Positions 1-64,000 of a stretch of DNA of 64,000 nucleotides are shown in pieces. The notes beneath the pieces were generated by a model. That model was not told the origin of the DNA and did no database searches. It saw only the letters and a list, made by a program, of their open reading frames with translations. Both the position numbers and the translations under genes were made by a program. How positions within the stretch are numbered: the stretch's first letter is position 1; each line of letters opens with the position of its first letter. The stretch is from Monodelphis domestica (Eukaryota; Chordata; Mammalia; Didelphimorphia; Didelphidae), in assembly GCF_027887165.1 (NCBI RefSeq), contig NC_077227.1, positions 349,353,207-349,417,206 of the forward strand, given 5' to 3'.

Positions 1-759
1 GGGGAAACGAATGATTTCACTCTAGCTGAGCGAACCGAAACAAGTGACTTCCCCTCTGTGGACCTCAGTTTAAGTCCCCTGTAAAATGGTTGTAGCCAGG
101 GGGGTGGTAGGAATTGGACCAGACAATCCCCAAGATTCTATCCTGCTCTGATAATATTCTCCACTCCCTTCTGGAGCTGCTCGTAGTAGACCAAGCCATA
201 GTGAAGGCAAGAGAGGCTTCTACCTGCTTTCCTTAATCTCGTTTTTAGCTTTTAGGCCATTTCTAATCCTCGGAATGAATACTCCCAGTGAGTCAGTCAG
301 CCGAGAGGCAGGGAACCAGCTATTTTTACTCCTGTATGGAGGAGGCCTCCTCAGAGCTTAAGCCATAGCCTCTTAAAGGATGATGTGAGAGGACAACATT
401 CAGAGATGCCTACCTGCAGTGAATGCATTCATGGGAAGGTTATATCCAGAGAGCTTCTGTTCTCTCCTCACACAGCCTGCACCTTGGGAAACTTTCCCCA
501 TTAGGAGTTTGCTTGTTGTTTAAAATTTGCATCGTTGAACAAGATTTTTCAGACATTGCTTTTAGATGGTTAGAAAATATCTAGAAAAGCTATAGGTGGA
601 ACATGATGATTCATCAGTTATTCTGCATGTGTTGGTAGCTGTTTTTGTAAAGACGCAACGTTTGTCTGCCTCTTGGAATTGGTTAACATCGTCAGAGCTA
701 GACATGGGCTTCCTTCCAATTCCCTGTTACGTGTGGACCGTTACCTTATCTGCAGAACA

Positions 760-925
760 TACAAGGTAGAGTTGGAAGGGACCCTCGAGATCTAGTTCAA
801 CCCCTTCATTTTGCAGACGTAGAAAGAGAGATAGAAAGAGATGAAGTGACTTGTCCCAGGACATAGTAAGTAGCAATCAGAACTTCAGCCCCAGCCCTGC
901 GGACCACAGAGTGGGTCCTCTTTTT
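760..925 (-). repeat. MIR/CORE-SINE-like fragment
   Basis: Antisense pattern 'gttggaagggaccctcgag...ttttgcagacg...gaagtgacttgtcccaggacatagtaagtagc', the usual decayed MIR order. Confidence 0.5.
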
Positions 926-3137
926 GTCATATTAGATTTTCCCCTCCAGGGACAGACAACAGAGCCCTGTGGATGGATTGCTCCTGGCCTTGGCATCAGG
1001 AAAACCAGGGTTCCAGTCCTGTCTCTCACATGCTAGCCAGATCCTGTAATCATGGGCAGGTGCCTCAATATACCAGTGGCCCCAAGAAGCTCATGAAGGC
1101 TCAGAGTTTCCGATGAATGGCCAACCTACATCAGCCAGGAGGTCCTGGCACTGATGAAATTAGAGGCCCACTCCAAAACCAAAATGAAATAAAACAAAAA
1201 CCCGTAGGTCCCAGCTTTTAAAATCCTTTGCCCTCTTGACTTTTAAATACAGAAAGACCTCAATTTTCAATTATCCACTCACCTGAGGGGGCCTAGAAAC
1301 CACTCATATTTCACTTTTCCTGGAGTCATGATCAGCTCATGGGCATTTTCCATAGGGCCTGCCTCTTGGAATTTGTTAACATTTTTGCCTTACTAAAGTG
1401 CCTGGCACATAGTAGGCGCTTAATAAATGTTTATTGATTGATTATTGATCGATAAGGCCAAAAGAGGATAAATGCAGGGTATGTAAAGTATACAGGGGGC
1501 GGGAGGGTGGAAATCCCATTTCTCCCTTCTGCTTTCCATCCAGCTGAGGACGGCAGAGCCCATTAGAACACTAGTTATCAAGGGACGTAGAAATCATTCC
1601 CTTTGTAGATTTTCCATGGATTTCACTATCTTTTCAAATGCACTAATCACCACTGTGGACATGGGGGACCAAACCTGAACCTCCGTAGAGAGTCCATGGT
1701 ATATGAAGCAGCTTTCCCCCAAAGTGCAATACCAGCAAGTCTAAATCCTGGTATCCTTAGGGTGACCACTCTGCACAGCTCACCTGTCCCCCCAAAGAGG
1801 GAAAGAAACTAGGGATGGAGGGGGAGCCTAAGGCTTCTCCAAACCTAAGCAGGGCCAGGCCTGTTCTTTCCCATGTCCTGGAGAGCTCATGAGCATGTAA
1901 TAGGTGCTGGATGAATATTTGGCTACAGTGAAGAAGGCGGTGAAGGGGTTTTTTTGTATTTAACTAGCTTTTCTGATGCTTTCAGGTTAGGAATAAAAAG
2001 TCATAAAATAGCCTCTCAAGAAGGCTTTGGGAATCCCAGAGGTGTCTTGATGTGGGCATTTGGTAGAAAAGGAGATGGTCCACTTGGTTTTCTGGGCAGC
2101 TTATCTTAGGGGAGAAGGGTCCTTCCTATAGTGCCCCAGGTGAGGGCAGTCTTCCTAGATCCTTGGGGAATTCTGCTCACCATCCGTCCCCATCCCTCCC
2201 AACCAGCCTTGCATCCTAAGGTTAGCTTTGAAATCTTCGCCGGGGCCTCCTAGGCCGTCCCAGGAACTCTGACTCTGATGGAATGATGCTCTCTGTCTAT
2301 AGGTGAGCTTTAATCCCTGGCTCTAGGGGTCAGGTGGCAGCCTAGCCCAGCCCAACCTCGACAACCCTCAGCAATATTGAGCCAAGGGAAGCCTTCCTCT
2401 TTCCATCATGGGCTAGAACCTGGGGATGGTTCCCTGAGCTGAGATCTGCATCCCTCCCAAAGGGCACAGTTAGGGGCATTATTGATCAGGAAGCTAGGCA
2501 AAGATAAATGCAGCAAAGAGTGCCCATGCATGGGTGTGTGTGTTTGTGTGAATGAGAGAGAGAAATTCAGTTGATGCATTTCTTGAGAAAGGTGCAAGAA
2601 TTTCACCTACAGAGGGACACATCTGCTTTGTTATTTATAATAGAAAGCTCAATTTTAATTTTGTAAAAGACACCGCTAATGATTGAGAATCAAGTTTTTA
2701 GTTTTGCTATTTTTTTTAATTGGTAGAGGTTTTTATATATTTTCCCGCTTATGTTGGGATGTGTCCTTATTTATATAATATACTTTAACCTTCAAAGGCA
2801 AGGGGTCCCTATGCCTTTTATTATTATTGTTGTTGTTGTTGTTATTGTTATTGTTGTTGTTATTTTATTTCTAGTGTGATTTACTTGTCTACCTTCTAAA
2901 TGAAAAAACGTTTCCTTGTATTTTTACATTGTCAGATTCTATAGTTTCATAGATAATTTAACCAAATTGCTCTGTGTATTATTATCCCGTGAGTATAAAG
3001 TTCTATTTTAACTTCTGTAAATATTTCAGAACGGGCTTCTTTTTTTCAAACTCCAGCTATGGAGCTAATTGTTTACATCACAAAGACTGTAGATTCTCTA
3101 TGCTCATGTACTGTAAATAGTGACGTGATCGCCGATA

Positions 3138-3143
3138 AATAAA
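3138..3143 (+). terminator. Poly(A) signal of convergent plus-strand gene
   Basis: AATAAA inside GATAAATAAACTATAAC, with CTACTGTGTTT about 20 nt downstream. Expected cleavage near 3158-3165. Confidence 0.6.
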
Positions 3144-3218
3144 CTATAACAAATACACTACTGTGTTTAAAAACAATACAAAACACATGGACCTTTTTTT
3201 GGATGGCCAACACCCTTC

Positions 3219-3224
3219 TTTATT
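3219..3224 (-). terminator. Poly(A) signal, probable PDE6A 3' end
   Basis: AATAAA on the minus strand, in TAATAAAGAAGGG. About 15-30 nt downstream comes CATGTGTTTTGTATTGTTTTT-like GT/T-rich sequence (3170-3190), the usual downstream element. Confidence 0.55.
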
Positions 3225-3439
3225 AGCTCTGCCCTGTGGCTGAGTGGGATCCTGAGGCTAGGGGGGAGGGTGGGTGAAACTGTCGGGGCAGCCGGTGTGT
3301 GGGACCCAGATTTCGGTACAGGTACACAAGCTGACCACCCATAGGTATTCCACGTATGCCACATGATGCACACCACGTGATGCACACCTGACTGACTCTA
3401 CGGCATTAACCCCGAAGGACTCCACTGGGGGATGCAGGT

Positions 3440-3572
3440 AGGAGGTCTGGATTTGAGCCGTCCCTTTATCACTCATTAGCTATGTGACCTTGGGCAGGTT
3501 ATTTAGCTTGGGTTGCCTCATCTGTAAAATGAGACTTGAACTCAAACGATCTCTAGCTCTAACATTTCTGTG
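3440..3572 (+). repeat. MIR-like SINE fragment
   Basis: 'ttagctatgtgaccttgggcaggtta' followed by 'tgcctcatctgtaaaatgaga', the MIR core, inside the PDE6A 3' UTR in antisense. Confidence 0.6.
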
Positions 3573-4497
3573 TCCTGAGTGCCCTTCTGTCTCTAATATT
3601 GTGTTCCCAAGTCCCTTGCAGGGCTGGCTCTCATTCTTTCTTCTATGAATATAGCATTTGGACTTTGTCCAGGGGAGAGAAAACAGGAATATGGCAAGAG
3701 AGGGCTTTGTAAGAAACCACCTTATCTCGGGCCCATGTTTTAAATATGGGAGCCCCCTCCCCAGAGAGTTCAGGTCAATTGAAATTGCCAAATGAGCTAG
3801 GAAGGCTAGACTTGGGTTCAGTTCCTAGAACTGCACTGTGACCTGCTTCCTGGGATATCATCAGAAGAGAAAAGTGGCCCTGCAGCATCATCAGAGGTAT
3901 GAGTCGCTCTTCCATGTGTATCCCCTGATCATGCATGTTCTTTATGTGCATGACTCCCTTGAATGGTCCCTGTCATGCCCACTTTTTCCATGACAATATG
4001 TTGATTTATGGGAGAATCTGCCCTCCGTCTTCGGGGAAAGTGCTCTATTGCTACTTATTTTTCCTTGCTTTCTTATTAAATAACTTTACTTTGGGTCAAG
4101 ATGGAGAGGGAGAAGTGTTGTACTAACAAAGGCACAAGCTATCTAGGCCAAAACAGCAAACCCATTGGAAATAGTGATGCTATTGTGACTCGAGTGCCAT
4201 ATTCCTTCCCTTGGACTCCCTCTTGTGTCTGAAAATTTGTAAAACACAATAGACTTAAAAAAAAATTTTTTTTAAACTGTGAACAATGGTGCTGTTTACA
4301 CAAAATCTGATGACCAAATCAGCATTTTTTTCCATTCAGACAAGATTTATCAAGATAAGGGTGAAATATAAGACTCATGGGTGCATCCAGTTTGCACTGC
4401 AGGCCAGTTTTCCTGCATTGAGTTATTCTCACACTGACATGAGAGGCCCTATATAAAGTTCCTTGCCAGTAATTTTATCACATCAAGCACTCCTTTC

Positions 4498-4503
4498 TTT
4501 ATT
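4498..4503 (-). terminator. Alternative poly(A) signal in PDE6A 3' UTR
   Basis: GCAATAAAGAAAGG on the minus strand with a GT-containing stretch (GTGCTTGATGTG) 15-25 nt downstream. It would give a 3' UTR of roughly 1 kb. Confidence 0.35.
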
Positions 4504-5495
4504 GCAAATGTTTATCTCCTGGATTCATAGGATCATAGGCTTTAGAGTTGGATAGAGACAAACTAATACATCCTTTTATTTTGTTGATGAGAAAATATGT
4601 GTGACTTGCCCAAGGTCACGCATTTAATAAATAGCAGATTCTGGATATGAAGCTTGATCTTCTGCCTCTGAATTTCATGTTCCTTTCATCACATTTTAAG
4701 TCCTTGTTCACACCTAAGAGAGTCTGGAGAAAATCAGCAGGTAGTGGTAGTGTTGGTAGTAGATGGGAGATCAAATGTTTTTTTTTCCTCAAACCACAGA
4801 GCATGTTTAATGTGCCTGAAGGCTAACTGCTATCCTGAATATAGAGTTATTCTTGATTTTTTTTTCATTTTTCTGTTCAGAATGCATATGTAGCTACCAG
4901 CCAAGTTCTCCCAAGCCCACATGTTCAAGCAAGTAATGGAAACAACCAGGGCTAGAAAACAGGAGGCAAAATGGGCAAAGGCAACTAGCAGTTGTGTCAA
5001 AGCAAAGCATGATGGTCATTGATGTTAGCGAAATTGTTTTAATTGCTTAGCACAGTGCCTTGCACCACATATTAAGTAATTAATGTCCTATCTATGTATC
5101 TATTGATCTAGCCTTTTATCTATTCATTTATTTATCCATATATCATCTATCTACATATCCATCGACCCATCCACCTATCTATCTATTGATCTATTGATCT
5201 TTCAGTCTATCATGTTCTCTACATACGGCATTCAGTCAGAAGATCCTGCCATAACTACTTGTGTAACCTTGGGTAAGTCTCTTCCATCTCTAACCCTCAG
5301 CTTCCCTATCAATGGGTAGATTGAAACTATCTGAGTTCCCTCCAGCTCTAATATTCTATGATTCTAAATTTATTTTCTCCTCAAGAAGTTGTACGTCCTC
5401 CTGCTGACTTGACATCTTTCCCCTTCGATGTTTGGCTCCCTTTTCTAGAGCCATCCATCTGGAAGGTTCAAACAGCAGCAATACAAAGGTTTGCA

Positions 5496-64000
<58,505 letters not shown>

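Larger units (their letters stand above)
1..3160 (+). other. Probable 3' UTR end of convergent gene (PPARGC1B by synteny)
   Basis: No coding exon is visible. The last 500 bases are AT-rich, repeat-poor and end in GATAAATAAAC, as a long 3' UTR does. In human 5q32 the gene tail-to-tail with PDE6A is PPARGC1B, whose 3' UTR is several kb long. Naming it is therefore inference from gene order. Old MIR/CORE-SINE-like pieces lie at 760-925 and an L2/MIR-type end (GTGCCTGGCACATAGTAGG) at 1396-1440. Where the UTR begins cannot be told. Confidence 0.42.
3200..5495 (-). other. PDE6A: PDE6A 3' UTR (probable)
   Basis: Non-coding sequence after the TAG at 5496 down to a minus-strand AATAAA at 3219-3224, which is followed by a GT-rich stretch. 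Length about 2.3 kb, comparable with the long human 3' UTR as I remember it. It contains MIR-like fragments (5227-5367, 4525-4692, 3440-3572) and an imperfect TCTA-rich stretch (5085-5218). Earlier signals at 5363-5369 and 4498-4503 could give shorter forms. Confidence 0.55.

Overview
The window is mammalian nuclear DNA, almost certainly from a marsupial. The evidence is dozens of tRNA-type SINEs with tails ending in an 'aagatggaaggtaagggttt' motif, a second SINE group ending in a 'gtcacaaagagtc..acacgactga' RTE-like tail, L1/half-L1, L2, CR1/L3 and RTE LINE relics, hAT elements, ERV LTRs and very long GAAA/GGAA microsatellites. There are no prokaryotic features, and most short ORFs are noise or microsatellite translations.

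The one protein-coding gene I can prove is PDE6A, the alpha catalytic subunit of rod photoreceptor cGMP phosphodiesterase, on the minus strand. Thirteen exons run from 62855 down to 5496. Numbered against the 22-exon human gene they are exons 10-22. All junctions are GT/AG, every phase matches its neighbour, and the exons join into 1317 nt (438 codons plus stop). They cover the end of the regulatory half, the whole catalytic domain and the prenylated tail. Exons 1-9 lie beyond position 64000.

Layout: 1-3160 is probably the end of the 3' UTR of a convergent plus-strand gene (PPARGC1B by human 5q32 gene order), with its poly(A) signal at 3138. About 3200-5495 is the PDE6A 3' UTR, with a minus-strand poly(A) signal at 3219, so the two genes appear to end tail to tail within about 50 bp. 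From 5496 to 62855 PDE6A exons alternate with repeat-filled introns. The largest, intron 16 (18.5 kb), carries L2, RTE, LTR, hAT and half-L1 relics. 62856-64000 is the 3' part of intron 9.

The most interesting signal is at the 3' end of intron 11. A 374-nt tract that is purely pyrimidine in the transcript, made of (TTTC)n/(TTCC)n/(CCCT)n microsatellite, abuts the exon 12 acceptor. It contains no adenosine, and a perfect TACTAAC branch-point motif lies just upstream of it, about 392 nt from the AG. Other points of note are a CSIQ prenylation box instead of the human CCIQ, a NAGNAG acceptor at the last exon, a perfect 19-bp-arm hairpin from a local inverted duplication inside an L1 tail, and several nested retroposons with intact target-site duplications. 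I saw no novel multi-gene system.
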